DNA of 64,000 bases, taken from positions 1 to 64,000 of the forward strand of contig SLGK01000118.1 in assembly GCA_007123775.1 (NCBI GenBank), in the 5' to 3' direction. The first letter of the stretch is position 1, and each line of letters opens with the position of its first letter. Made by a program: the position numbers and the translations under genes. The notes beneath the pieces were generated by a model, which did no database searches, was not told the DNA's origin, and saw nothing but the letters and a program-made list of their open reading frames with translations. Source of the stretch: Anaerolineae bacterium (GTDB taxonomy: Bacteria; Chloroflexota; Anaerolineae; Promineifilales; Promineifilaceae). Below are positions 49,649-58,784 of this stretch, piece after piece.

Positions 49649-50107
49649 ATGTTAACTGTAGGCGATACTGCCCCAGACTTTGAATTATTATCTGACGAAG
49701 GGAAACCTGTCAAGCTATCTGATTACCGCGGGCAGCGGGTAGTCGTTTTCTTCTACCCTAGAGCCGACACGCCTGGCTGTACTACCCAGGCTTGCGGCTT
49801 CCGCGACAACTATCCCACCTTCCAGGAAGCCAACGCGGTGGTGCTGGCCATCAGCCCCGATGCACCCGAAGATTTGGCTAAATGGAAGGCGAAACAAAGC
49901 TTCCCTTACCCGCTGCTGGCCGACCCCGACCATGCCGTCTCTGAGGCATATGGCGTCTGGGGTGAGAAGAAGATGTACGGCAAGAGCTATATGGGCATCA
50001 ATCGCAGCCATTTTGTCATTGATCAAGCGGGCAAGCTGGCCGACGTGCAGTATAAGGTCAGCCCGCAGAAAAGTGTGGAAACGGCCGTTGCTTTTGTAGC
50101 GGAGTAG
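49649..50107 (+). CDS. bcp: peroxiredoxin (BCP type)
   Basis: GDTAPDFELLSDEG, FYPRADTPGCTTQACGFRD. Confidence 0.95.
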   Translation: MLTVGDTAPDFELLSDEGKPVKLSDYRGQRVVVFFYPRADTPGCTTQACGFRDNYPTFQEANAVVLAISPDAPEDLAKWKAKQSFPYPLLADPDHAVSEAYGVWGEKKMYGKSYMGINRSHFVIDQAGKLADVQYKVSPQKSVETAVAFVAE

Positions 50108-50161
50108 CGCAGGGGCGGGGTGGTGAAGTGGCGGGGTGGACCCGTCACTTCGCGCTCGCGC

Positions 50162-53100
50162 TTACTGGTCGAGAAGTACGGTCGCATTGGGGAATGGCCT
50201 GCCGGTGGCGTCGTAAGCAGGCAAGCGTGCAAATGTCCCGTTGTCCACCCAATAAAAACCCACCCCAATCTCGTAGGTTTCATCCGCCGCCGGCAGCGGC
50301 AGCCAGACCGGATCGGCAATCAATTCACCTGCCTGCCATTGGCCGGTGGGGTACGTGCCCCGCTGCGGCATGGCGTCATCCTGGCTCAGCGGCGGGCCGG
50401 CTTCCGGCCCCAGCAGATGGGCAAAGCGGGTATAATCCTGCGCCCCGCCCCGCAGCGCCTCCCAGTAAAACGTCAGCGCCAGACCATCCCCTTCGATCTC
50501 AAGCCGATAGCCACGCAGCGCCAGCAGCGGCCCGGATTCGTCGTGGTACACGGCCGTTGTCTCTACCAAATCCGGCGGCAAGTCGGCCAACTGGGGTTGT
50601 GTGGGTACAAACTGCCAGCCCGCCGCGCCGGTGGCCAACTGCCCCAGGCGGCGTATGGCCACCGTCTGCCCGCCGGTCACTTCATAGAGCCAGGCCATCA
50701 GGAAAAATGAGCCGTCATCACCCGCCGGCTCCGGTAGGGGGATGGCTACCTGATCGTCAACCCACTGCTGCGGCGGCCACAGGCTGCTGGGCCGAAAGCC
50801 GTGTCCCGGCTGGAGGTCGTACTGCTGCCGCAGTTGGCCCTGTTCATCCAGCAGGCGCAGCGACAGGTTGTAGTTGGGACCAATCGGCCGGGGCGTGGCG
50901 TACCGCAGGTGGAGCGTCAGCGCGTCGGGGCCAATCTGGGCAGCTTCGGCCAGGACGTCCAGCCGGGGCGGGGCGGGATCGGGTACAGTAGGGTTGAGGC
51001 GCAACGGCCGTAAATAGAGACCGCCGCGCCGCTGGGCTGAGCCGGGTGTGAGGGCGACGCCGTCACCTACCTGCACATAGGGCACGTAGAGGCCGGTCGG
51101 GGATGTGATGGGCAGGTCGAACTGAAAATCGGACCAGGCTGTGCCGGGCTGGTCCCATCTGATCTGTTGGGAAAGCAGCAGCGGCACCGTGACGCCGCCG
51201 GGCTGGGGGCGCGGGTGGGCCGGCGTAGCCAGGCCAACCGTAATGGGCGTACCGGCTGCGGCCTTCAGGTTCAGACGAATGGTTAGCCGTTGCCCGACAG
51301 TCAACGCATCCTGGCTGTAGTCGTAGCCGTGCAGGATGGCCCCGTTGCTAAAGGCAATGCCCGCCGGGCTGTGGTGCAGGTAGCCCAGTTGGGCAAAATC
51401 CCAGCTTTGCGTGCCGGAGGCCAGCGGTTGGGGCGAACGGCCGTGTAGCCCGGCGCTGACCAGCAGTAACACCAGCGTAGCGGCCAGTAACGGCCGTCGC
51501 TGGCGGCGCAGCCACGCCCAGGGATGCAGCCACCAGAGCCAGAGCAGCAGCGACAGCAACGAAACCAATTCGGCCACCCGGCGTACTGTCGTCCGCTCTA
51601 GTTGCAGCGTCAGATCGTGGCTGCCTGCTGGCAGATCAAGCATAATGAGGCCGGTTCCGGGAGACGGCCGTATCTCAATTGGTTCCCCATTTAGCCGCGC
51701 CGTCCAGCCGGGCCAGTGGAGTGTGGGCAGCACCAGCGTGGCCGGACTGTCTGCCACGAACTGCCACTGCTGCCGCGTCGTTTGCCCGGCGGCCAGTTTC
51801 GCCTGGGGGACGTCGCCGGTCAAAATCTGGGGGCGATGGCGTTCGCCCGTCTCCAGCCAACCGCTAGTAAAGGGGCGGGGCTGGACGGTGTGGGGCAGAT
51901 ATTCGGCGCTGACGGTGGTGCCAATGTTGCCGGTAAACCATTCATATTGGGCCAGCGATTCGGCCGTGACGTCGGCATCGGTCAGGGCAAGATGGTCGGT
52001 TTGCAGTCCGCCCAGGCCGCTGATAGCCATCAGCAGGCAAAGGGCGGGAACCAGCCAGCGCCGCCAGGGGAGCAGCGCCAGCGCCCCCGTTGCCAGGGCC
52101 GTGAAGATCGCCTGCACCGACAAAAAGCGCCAGGGAAATTGGGTGAAGGAGAGCAGCGGTAAATGGTCCCAAAGCAGCCGGGAGAGCGGCGTCAGCATGA
52201 AGGTGGCTACGAATAGACCGATAACCAGGAAGACGATACGTGCGCCTAGACCTGACAGGTCTTCAAGACCTGTCAGGTCTGGTCTCCATTCTACGAAGCC
52301 CAACGCCGCCAATCCCAACAGGGCCAATACCGCCTGAACCAGCCCCATGCGAAAGGCGTTGCCGCCGTCAACCGTATAATCAAACAACAAGCTGCTCTGG
52401 ACCAGATCGCCGCTCAAAAAATGGTTGCTGTAGTGGAAATAGCCCTCCGTCACCGGACCCAGTTGGGCCAGCGATTGCTCCGCCAACGCGGGCACAAAAA
52501 ACCAGGCGGCCAGCCCCAACGCCAGCAGTAAAGAAATCGTGATGCGTGATGCGTAATGCGTAATACGTAATGCGTAATGCGTGATGCGTAATGCGTGATG
52601 CGTCATGCCGAACAGCAAAATGGCTAACAGCAGGAAAGGCGAAAAAATAAGTGCGGAGATGTTGTGGCTCAAAATGAGCGCCGCATATAGCAGCGCTAAT
52701 TGACCATTGACCATTGACCGTTGACCATTGACCATTCTCAGGATGGCCAGGATTAGCCAGGGGTATAAGGCCATGGCCCAGAATTCGGCCAGGGAGTCGC
52801 CGCGCACGTAGACGTTGACCATGTGGAAGGGGGCGAAGGTGTAGGCAACGGCCGTTAACAGGCCGGCCCATTCGTGGCGTAGTGGGTAGTGGGTAGTGCG
52901 TAAGGTGTTGTTTTCAGGTAGAGACCAGAAGGTGCGGCCGAGTTGGTAAGCGCCCCAGGCGGCAACGAGGAAGCCGCTGAGCTGGGCCAGGTGGATGGCG
53001 CGGATGAAGCCGAAGCCGAGGAAATAGAAAACGGCCGTGATGTACAGCGACAGCGGCGCGTAATAGTTGTAAAAGGGGTAGCCATAGCCGTAGTTGGCAT

Positions 53101-53323
53101 CTGGCATCCAGCGGACGGGGAAGTGGCCGTCGCTCAGGGCGGTGGCAAGCTGGTGCAGCCGTTGCAGCAAAAAGGGGCTGTCACCGCCGCCGCGCGTGTT
53201 TAACAGCCCCGGTTCGGCCAGCACCGGCCAGGCGGCCACAACAGCTACCATAATAACGGCCAGTTGAAACCAGTAACCGTGAGGCGTAATGCCTGATGCG
53301 TGACGTCTAATTGAGGCCATCAA
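50162..53323 (-). CDS. large multi-TM membrane protein (glycosyltransferase/YfhO-like)
   Basis: Many TM segments, YNYYAPLSLYITAVFYFLG; contains heptamer-derived peptide repeats. Confidence 0.75.
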   Translation of the reverse strand: MMASIRRHASGITPHGYWFQLAVIMVAVVAAWPVLAEPGLLNTRGGGDSPFLLQRLHQLATALSDGHFPVRWMPDANYGYGYPFYNYYAPLSLYITAVFYFLGFGFIRAIHLAQLSGFLVAAWGAYQLGRTFWSLPENNTLRTTHYPLRHEWAGLLTAVAYTFAPFHMVNVYVRGDSLAEFWAMALYPWLILAILRMVNGQRSMVNGQLALLYAALILSHNISALIFSPFLLLAILLFGMTHHALRITHYALRITHYASRITISLLLALGLAAWFFVPALAEQSLAQLGPVTEGYFHYSNHFLSGDLVQSSLLFDYTVDGGNAFRMGLVQAVLALLGLAALGFVEWRPDLTGLEDLSGLGARIVFLVIGLFVATFMLTPLSRLLWDHLPLLSFTQFPWRFLSVQAIFTALATGALALLPWRRWLVPALCLLMAISGLGGLQTDHLALTDADVTAESLAQYEWFTGNIGTTVSAEYLPHTVQPRPFTSGWLETGERHRPQILTGDVPQAKLAAGQTTRQQWQFVADSPATLVLPTLHWPGWTARLNGEPIEIRPSPGTGLIMLDLPAGSHDLTLQLERTTVRRVAELVSLLSLLLWLWWLHPWAWLRRQRRPLLAATLVLLLVSAGLHGRSPQPLASGTQSWDFAQLGYLHHSPAGIAFSNGAILHGYDYSQDALTVGQRLTIRLNLKAAAGTPITVGLATPAHPRPQPGGVTVPLLLSQQIRWDQPGTAWSDFQFDLPITSPTGLYVPYVQVGDGVALTPGSAQRRGGLYLRPLRLNPTVPDPAPPRLDVLAEAAQIGPDALTLHLRYATPRPIGPNYNLSLRLLDEQGQLRQQYDLQPGHGFRPSSLWPPQQWVDDQVAIPLPEPAGDDGSFFLMAWLYEVTGGQTVAIRRLGQLATGAAGWQFVPTQPQLADLPPDLVETTAVYHDESGPLLALRGYRLEIEGDGLALTFYWEALRGGAQDYTRFAHLLGPEAGPPLSQDDAMPQRGTYPTGQWQAGELIADPVWLPLPAADETYEIGVGFYWVDNGTFARLPAYDATGRPFPNATVLLDQ
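52248..52280. other. 33-bp palindrome AGACCTGACAGGTCTT-C-AAGACCTGTCAGGTCT inside CDS
   Basis: 16-bp perfect arms, 1-nt centre. Confidence 0.96.
52541..52607. repeat. heptamer (ATGCGTA) tract inside CDS, encodes ITHYALR repeats
   Basis: atgcgtgatgcgtaatgcgtaatacgtaatgcgtaatgcgtgatgcgtaatgcgtgatgcgtcatg. Confidence 0.9.
52700..52738. repeat. heptamer (ATTGACC) tract inside CDS
   Basis: ttgaccattgaccattgaccgttgaccattgaccattc. Confidence 0.9.
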
Positions 53324-53348
53324 CCGCCGTTTCTGCCTTCATTTTTTG

Positions 53349-54644
53349 CTACGTCGTCTGACGGCGCAGGAAGACAAAGAGCAGCACGCCCAACAAAATA
53401 ACACCTAAGAAGAGGGCAATTAGACCGCTCACTGCGGCCAGGCTGCGGGGAGCGGTATCCGGTTCGGCTGTTGCCACGGGCAGTTCCGGCTCAAGCGTCG
53501 GGGGCAGGTCGGCGTCGGCAATGGTGTCAGCACCCGGCGGATCGACGACCGGTGTGGCCTCAGGGCGCAGCCGGCTGCCGAATTCCACGCCCAGCGTTTG
53601 CCCCACGTCAATCTGGATAACGGCCGTATCAGCCGTGGTCAGTTCCAGACGGGGCGGAATCTGCTGCGAAACCTCATAGGCACCGGGTTCTAGTCCTTCA
53701 AAACAAACCGGCTCCGGCCGGCCGGTGGAAATAGCGGTATCAACCACCTGGCCGTCCCGGCTGACGGTAAAGGTGATGCCCGCCAGGTAATCTTCGCCGG
53801 GATCATGGATGCCGTTGGCGTTTTCGTCGTTAAAAGCGTTGAGGCAGATGGTCCCTCCCGGAGGTGTGGTGGGTGTGGGCGTGGGCGTGTTGGTAGGAAC
53901 GGCCGTGGGCGTATCTGTGACCTCAGGCGTGGGCGTGTTCACCGGCGTATTGGTGGCAGGTGGTGGCGGTGGCGGCGTGTTGGTAGCTGTCGGTAACACC
54001 TGCACCACCACTAATTCAGCCGCATCATACCAGGTATCCAGATATTGCAGACATTGATTGGCGCCGGCCCGGGCCAGGTTGGCCGAGGTAAACACGGTGA
54101 TTTGATTCCCCACAGCCGTGGCCTCCACCGAAAACTGCTGCCATTGGTCATGGGGAGAACCGGCAGCTCCCCAGACTACTCCCGGCGCGTACCAGATCGC
54201 GCCGCCGGTCGGATCGATACCGGCCCGAATATTCATCTGGACGTAGGTGTCCGAGCCATCGACGCCGGGTTCATTGCTGGTGCGCCCTTTGGCGAAGACG
54301 GTAAAGCGATAGGTTGTGCCGGGTGTAGCCGCTACTGTCTGGTAGACGCCGGCCGACCAGGTATCCCAATTGTTGCCGATGTATTGTGAGGAACCACCCT
54401 GGTATATGTGCTGGGCGGTCGCCAGTTCCGCATTCCAGCGCGGCCGAAAATAATACGGGTCGGCACAGTCATCCGTTTTTTCCGTTTCCCGATGCCAGGC
54501 AGTCCAGCCGTTGGCCACACCGTTGCTAAACGGCTCGGCAAAGCCAGGGTTGTTTAACAGATTGGCCTGGGCCTGAATCGGCACGGCCAGATTTAGCCCA
54601 GAAAAGAAGTTGCCGAAAAAGAGTAGAGCCAAGAAGTAAACCAT
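53349..54644 (-). CDS. secreted/anchored protein with SdrD_B-like domain and C-terminal TM
   Basis: Signal peptide FLALLFFGNFFSGLNLAVPIQAQA; DENANGIHDPGEDYLAGITF; terminal TM + LRRQTT. Confidence 0.75.
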   Translation of the reverse strand: MVYFLALLFFGNFFSGLNLAVPIQAQANLLNNPGFAEPFSNGVANGWTAWHRETEKTDDCADPYYFRPRWNAELATAQHIYQGGSSQYIGNNWDTWSAGVYQTVAATPGTTYRFTVFAKGRTSNEPGVDGSDTYVQMNIRAGIDPTGGAIWYAPGVVWGAAGSPHDQWQQFSVEATAVGNQITVFTSANLARAGANQCLQYLDTWYDAAELVVVQVLPTATNTPPPPPPATNTPVNTPTPEVTDTPTAVPTNTPTPTPTTPPGGTICLNAFNDENANGIHDPGEDYLAGITFTVSRDGQVVDTAISTGRPEPVCFEGLEPGAYEVSQQIPPRLELTTADTAVIQIDVGQTLGVEFGSRLRPEATPVVDPPGADTIADADLPPTLEPELPVATAEPDTAPRSLAAVSGLIALFLGVILLGVLLFVFLRRQTT

Positions 54645-54763
54645 GTCAATATCCCTCAGGGATTGGACCAGTTGTTTGTTCGCGAACCAGTACAATCCAG
54701 CCTCGTAGATACACCAGTGTAAGACTAATCGGCCCTATTGTACCATATCCGGTCAGTAACCGT

Positions 54764-55477
54764 TTAACTACGGCCGTATACGGGAACGGCCGCACCCTGA
54801 ACGGATTTGGCCGCCGGCGATGCCAGGAAGAGGACGACGCTGGCCAGGTCGGCTGGCGGAACCCACTTCTCAAAATCGGCGTTGGGCATTGATTCCCGGT
54901 TGGGTGGGGTGTCAATTGTGCCCGGCAAAATACAGTTGACGTTGATGCCCTTGTGCTTCAATTCGGCCGCCAGGCTTTCGGTCAGGCGAATGACGGCGCT
55001 TTTAGAGATGATATAGGGGGCCATGTTGGCGCTCCCCGCCAGCGCGGCCCGCGCCCCTACGTTGACAATTTTGCCTGCGCCAGCGGCCAACATTTGGGGA
55101 ACCACAGCGCGGCAGGTCAGGAAGGCGGTGCGGGCGTTGAGATTGAGCATAAAGTCCCACGTCTTCTCATCTGTCTCGTGAACGGGTGGCCCCATGGTAA
55201 AACCACCGGCAATATTGGCCAACACGTCGATACGGCCGTATTGGTCCATGGCGTTACCCACCATCCCGTTGACCTCATCGGCGTCGGTCAGATCAACGGC
55301 AACGTATAGATAGCGATTCGGGTCCAGCGAGTCGCCGTAGACTTTTTCCAGCCGTTCCTCTTCCAAATCAACCAGGACCAGGTTGGCCCCCGCTTCATAA
55401 AAGGCACGCGCTGTAGCCTCGCCCAGCGTCCCCGCCGCGCCAGTCACGATTACTACTTTCTTTTCGAAATTGAACAT
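54764..55477 (-). CDS. SDR family oxidoreductase
   Basis: VIVTGAAGTLGEATARAF, NIAGG; S..Y-K site region (APYIISKSAV). Confidence 0.92.
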   Translation of the reverse strand: MFNFEKKVVIVTGAAGTLGEATARAFYEAGANLVLVDLEEERLEKVYGDSLDPNRYLYVAVDLTDADEVNGMVGNAMDQYGRIDVLANIAGGFTMGPPVHETDEKTWDFMLNLNARTAFLTCRAVVPQMLAAGAGKIVNVGARAALAGSANMAPYIISKSAVIRLTESLAAELKHKGINVNCILPGTIDTPPNRESMPNADFEKWVPPADLASVVLFLASPAAKSVQGAAVPVYGRS

Positions 55478-55654
55478 GGTTTTCTCCTAGGGCTGACGTG
55501 TAGAGGTTTCTATCTCTACACGCTATCTCAAGAAATCATTGCGTTCATATTAGCATAAGCTGAACCAGAATCCAATGGGGAGCGGCACTATGTTGCCCCA
55601 ATAGCCCACAGGCAGTAACATTCTGCCAACTTTTTGAAACATTGGGAGAATACT

Positions 55655-57736
55655 ATGCCTATAAGGTCATTAGCGGCAGAGCAGGTTCGTCTGGTCTGTG
55701 ACCAGAAGCTGTTCAATTTTACGACGACGGCTGAACTACCCCCGTCAGAAACGGTGGTGGGGCAGCCGCGTGGCTTACGCTCTCTGTCGTTCGGGCTAGG
55801 GGTATCAGGAGAAGGTTATAACATCTTTGTGCTGGGACCAACCGGGGCCGGCCGCACCACCGCCCTGACCCATTTGCTGGCTGAGCAGGCTGCCAACCGG
55901 CCCCGGCCAGCCGATTGGGTCTACGTCTACAATTTTGAGGTGCCGGAACAGCCCCGCGCCCTCTCTTTGCCCGCCGGGCAAGGTCGTCACCTGCGACAGC
56001 AAATGGCCGCGCTGGTGCAAACGCTGCGCTACCAGCGATCCGTGCGGCTTGACGGTCTGGCGGCCGGTGAAATGGGCGGTGCTGATCTGGTGGAAACGGC
56101 CGTTTCCACCCACCTGGACCAACTGCGCCAAACCTATCAGGCGCAGCCCGACCTGCTGCTTTATCTGGAACAGGTGGCTCACGAAATTAGCAACACCCCG
56201 CTGACCACCCTCGATCCCAGCCGGTATATGGTACGCTTGCTGGCTGACAACAGTCAGACTTTGGGCGCACCCGTTGTCTTCGACCATTATCCCACCCGAC
56301 ACAGCTTGTTGGGTCGAGTAGAATACGCCTGGCAGCAGGGCGACCTTATCCCCCACCTGACCACCGTACAGCCAGGCAGTCTGCACGCGGCCAACGGCGG
56401 CTATCTGGTCTTGCAGGCAGCCGATTTGTTAGAGCGGTTCGAAAATTGCTGGGTGCCGCTGCGCCAGGCGCTTCAGGCGGGCCAGATTCCCATCGTCTCG
56501 GAGGCAACGGCTGGTGGCGGCGTGCCTATTCACGGCTTAAATCCGGAATCCGTACCACTCTCGCTCAAACTAATTTTGCTGGGCAGTGCCGACGATTATT
56601 ACACCCTGTACGAACTGGATGAAGTGTTCCCTCGTCTATTCAAGGTACGGGCCGAGTTTGATTGGGAGATGCCGCTAGACGAAGCGCACGTGGCCCAATA
56701 TGCGGCCTACATTGCCACCATTTGTCACAGAGAGGGGTTGTGTCACTTTGACAAAACGGCCGTGGCCAAAGTGGTTGAACAGGGTGCCCGGCTGGTGGAG
56801 CATCAGAAGCGACTTAACGCCCGTCTGGGCCTGATAGCCGACTTGCTGCGCGAGGCCAGCTATTGGACGCGCATGCGAGGGGGTGAGGTGGTAACGGCCG
56901 CTGACGTGCAGCAAGCCCTGGTTGAACAGGCCTACCGGGCCAGCCTGGTCGAAGAGCGCATTCGTGAAGAAATCCTGGAAGACCTGGTATTTATTGCTAC
57001 CGAAGGCAGCGTGGTAGGTCAGGTCAATGGCCTCTCCATTCTGGATACGGGCGACTACATGTTTGGTCAGCCGGGGCGTATTACGGCCCGCACCTATATG
57101 GGTGAAGATGGCATCATCCACATTGAGCGGGAAACTGACATGTCTGGCCCCATTCACCACAAGGGGGTGTTAACCCTCATGGGCTACTTTGGTGGCCAGT
57201 ACGCCCAGCGGCAGCCGCTTTCATTTTCGGCCAGCCTGACTTTTGAGCAGAATTATTTCGGCGTTGAGGGGGATAGCGCGTCTTCGTCTGAACTGTATGC
57301 TTTGCTGTCTAGCCTGAGTAATTTACCCGTTAAGCAAGGAATTGGCGTCACCGGTTCGGTCAACCAGCGGGGCGAAATTCAGCCCATTAGCGGCGTTAAT
57401 GAGAAGATAGAAGGTTTTTACCGGGTATGCGCCGCACGGGGCTTAACGGGTGAACAAGGGGTTATTATTCCTGTGGCCAATATTGAAAACTTGATGCTGC
57501 ACGAAGATGTGGTAACGGCCGTAGCCGAGGGTCAATTCCACATCTGGCCCGTTGGCAACATCGACGAGGGCATCGAGATTCTGACCGATGTGGCCGCGGG
57601 CGTGGCCGATGAACAGGGCAACTTTCCTGAAGGCACCGTCCACCACGCTGTGCAGCAGCGGCTTCTGCAATTAGCCCGCGATCTCAAATCCTTTGGCGAC
57701 AGCGGCGATAATGAAGAGGAAGAAGATGAAGGGTAA
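55655..57736 (+). CDS. Lon-like ATP-dependent protease (AAA_32/LonB type, S16)
   Basis: GPTGAGRTTAL Walker A; proteolytic region GDSASSSELYALLSSLSNLPVKQGIGVTGSVNQRGEIQPISGVNEKIEGF. Confidence 0.93.
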   Translation: MPIRSLAAEQVRLVCDQKLFNFTTTAELPPSETVVGQPRGLRSLSFGLGVSGEGYNIFVLGPTGAGRTTALTHLLAEQAANRPRPADWVYVYNFEVPEQPRALSLPAGQGRHLRQQMAALVQTLRYQRSVRLDGLAAGEMGGADLVETAVSTHLDQLRQTYQAQPDLLLYLEQVAHEISNTPLTTLDPSRYMVRLLADNSQTLGAPVVFDHYPTRHSLLGRVEYAWQQGDLIPHLTTVQPGSLHAANGGYLVLQAADLLERFENCWVPLRQALQAGQIPIVSEATAGGGVPIHGLNPESVPLSLKLILLGSADDYYTLYELDEVFPRLFKVRAEFDWEMPLDEAHVAQYAAYIATICHREGLCHFDKTAVAKVVEQGARLVEHQKRLNARLGLIADLLREASYWTRMRGGEVVTAADVQQALVEQAYRASLVEERIREEILEDLVFIATEGSVVGQVNGLSILDTGDYMFGQPGRITARTYMGEDGIIHIERETDMSGPIHHKGVLTLMGYFGGQYAQRQPLSFSASLTFEQNYFGVEGDSASSSELYALLSSLSNLPVKQGIGVTGSVNQRGEIQPISGVNEKIEGFYRVCAARGLTGEQGVIIPVANIENLMLHEDVVTAVAEGQFHIWPVGNIDEGIEILTDVAAGVADEQGNFPEGTVHHAVQQRLLQLARDLKSFGDSGDNEEEEDEG

Positions 57737-57770
57737 AGACCTGCGAGATTTTGAGAAACCTCGCAGGTCT
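57737..57770 (+). terminator. hairpin AGACCTGCGAG ... CTCGCAGGTCT after the Lon-like gene
   Basis: 11-bp perfect arms, immediately after the stop; no strong U tract. Confidence 0.6.
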
Positions 57771-57784
57771 GACGGTCGTTATAT

Positions 57785-58489
57785 TTACTGTCGGGGCGGA
57801 ATGCGAAGCTGCTGACCGACATCAATGCGGGTCGGATCGGTGAGATTGTTATAGCTGGCCAGTTCATCAACGGTCAGGCCGTAACGCAGGGCAATGCGGA
57901 ATAAATTGTCACCGCGTTGCACAATGTATATCTCCTCTTCGCCGGGGTCCGGATCCGGGTCTGCGGGCGGAGGTTCATCCCCCTCGCCAGGAATATTTAA
58001 GACTTGCCCCACGCTGAGTACATTGACGTTGCTAATGTTGTTCGCCTGTGCCAGTTCTTGTATGGATAAGCCGAAGCGCTGGGCAATCAGCCCCAGCGTA
58101 TCACCGGCCTGGACCGTATAGGTAGCCGGCCGCTCGGTCGGCGTTGTGGGATCCGGCGCATCCGGTTCAGCCTCTGGTTGTTCGGCATCCCCCGGTTGCT
58201 CAGACTCATCTACTGGCGGCTCCGTTTCGGCCAGCGGGTCATCATCTTCTGGCCGAGGCGAGTCGCCATCTTCTGGCATTGGCTCAACGGGCGGAGCCGG
58301 ATCAACCGGATCCGTCTCTGGCTGTTCAACCTGGATTGTATCCTCAGGTTCTTCAACATCGGGCCGAGGCACGGTGCGCTCGCAGGCCGCCAGCACGAGC
58401 GAAAAGACCAGCAGTATCAGCAAAAAGGCACTGAAAGGGGTCGTCGCCGTGCGAACTGTTTGGGACGTTTGATTTGTTATTTCTTTCAC
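57785..58489 (-). CDS. lipoprotein with two LysM domains and acidic linker
   Basis: LVLAACERT lipobox; YTVQAGDTLGLIAQRFGLSIQELAQANNI and YIVQRGDNLFRIALRYGLTVDELASYNNL. Confidence 0.9.
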   Translation of the reverse strand: MKEITNQTSQTVRTATTPFSAFLLILLVFSLVLAACERTVPRPDVEEPEDTIQVEQPETDPVDPAPPVEPMPEDGDSPRPEDDDPLAETEPPVDESEQPGDAEQPEAEPDAPDPTTPTERPATYTVQAGDTLGLIAQRFGLSIQELAQANNISNVNVLSVGQVLNIPGEGDEPPPADPDPDPGEEEIYIVQRGDNLFRIALRYGLTVDELASYNNLTDPTRIDVGQQLRIPPRQ

Positions 58490-58784
58490 GTAACCCTCCT
58501 CAAGAGATAGGATTTGATCGAAATGGTCGGGAGCGACCAAAACGTAACCGGTTGCCTCCTGACACCATTTCTTAACGACATTTGCTATGATTTTAGAGCT
58601 TACGTGTTAATTAGTCAACATAATGCAAAGCTGGCAGGTTTGAGAACCGCTCAGGTTTACCTCCAAGCCGTGTCAGGGGACCATTTTTGCCCAGAGGGTT
58701 TGTGCCCATGAGGTCTGTGCCCACAAAGTCTGTGGCCACGACTAATCTTTCGTCTGACGCAACATAGGCTATAATTCCAGGTCT

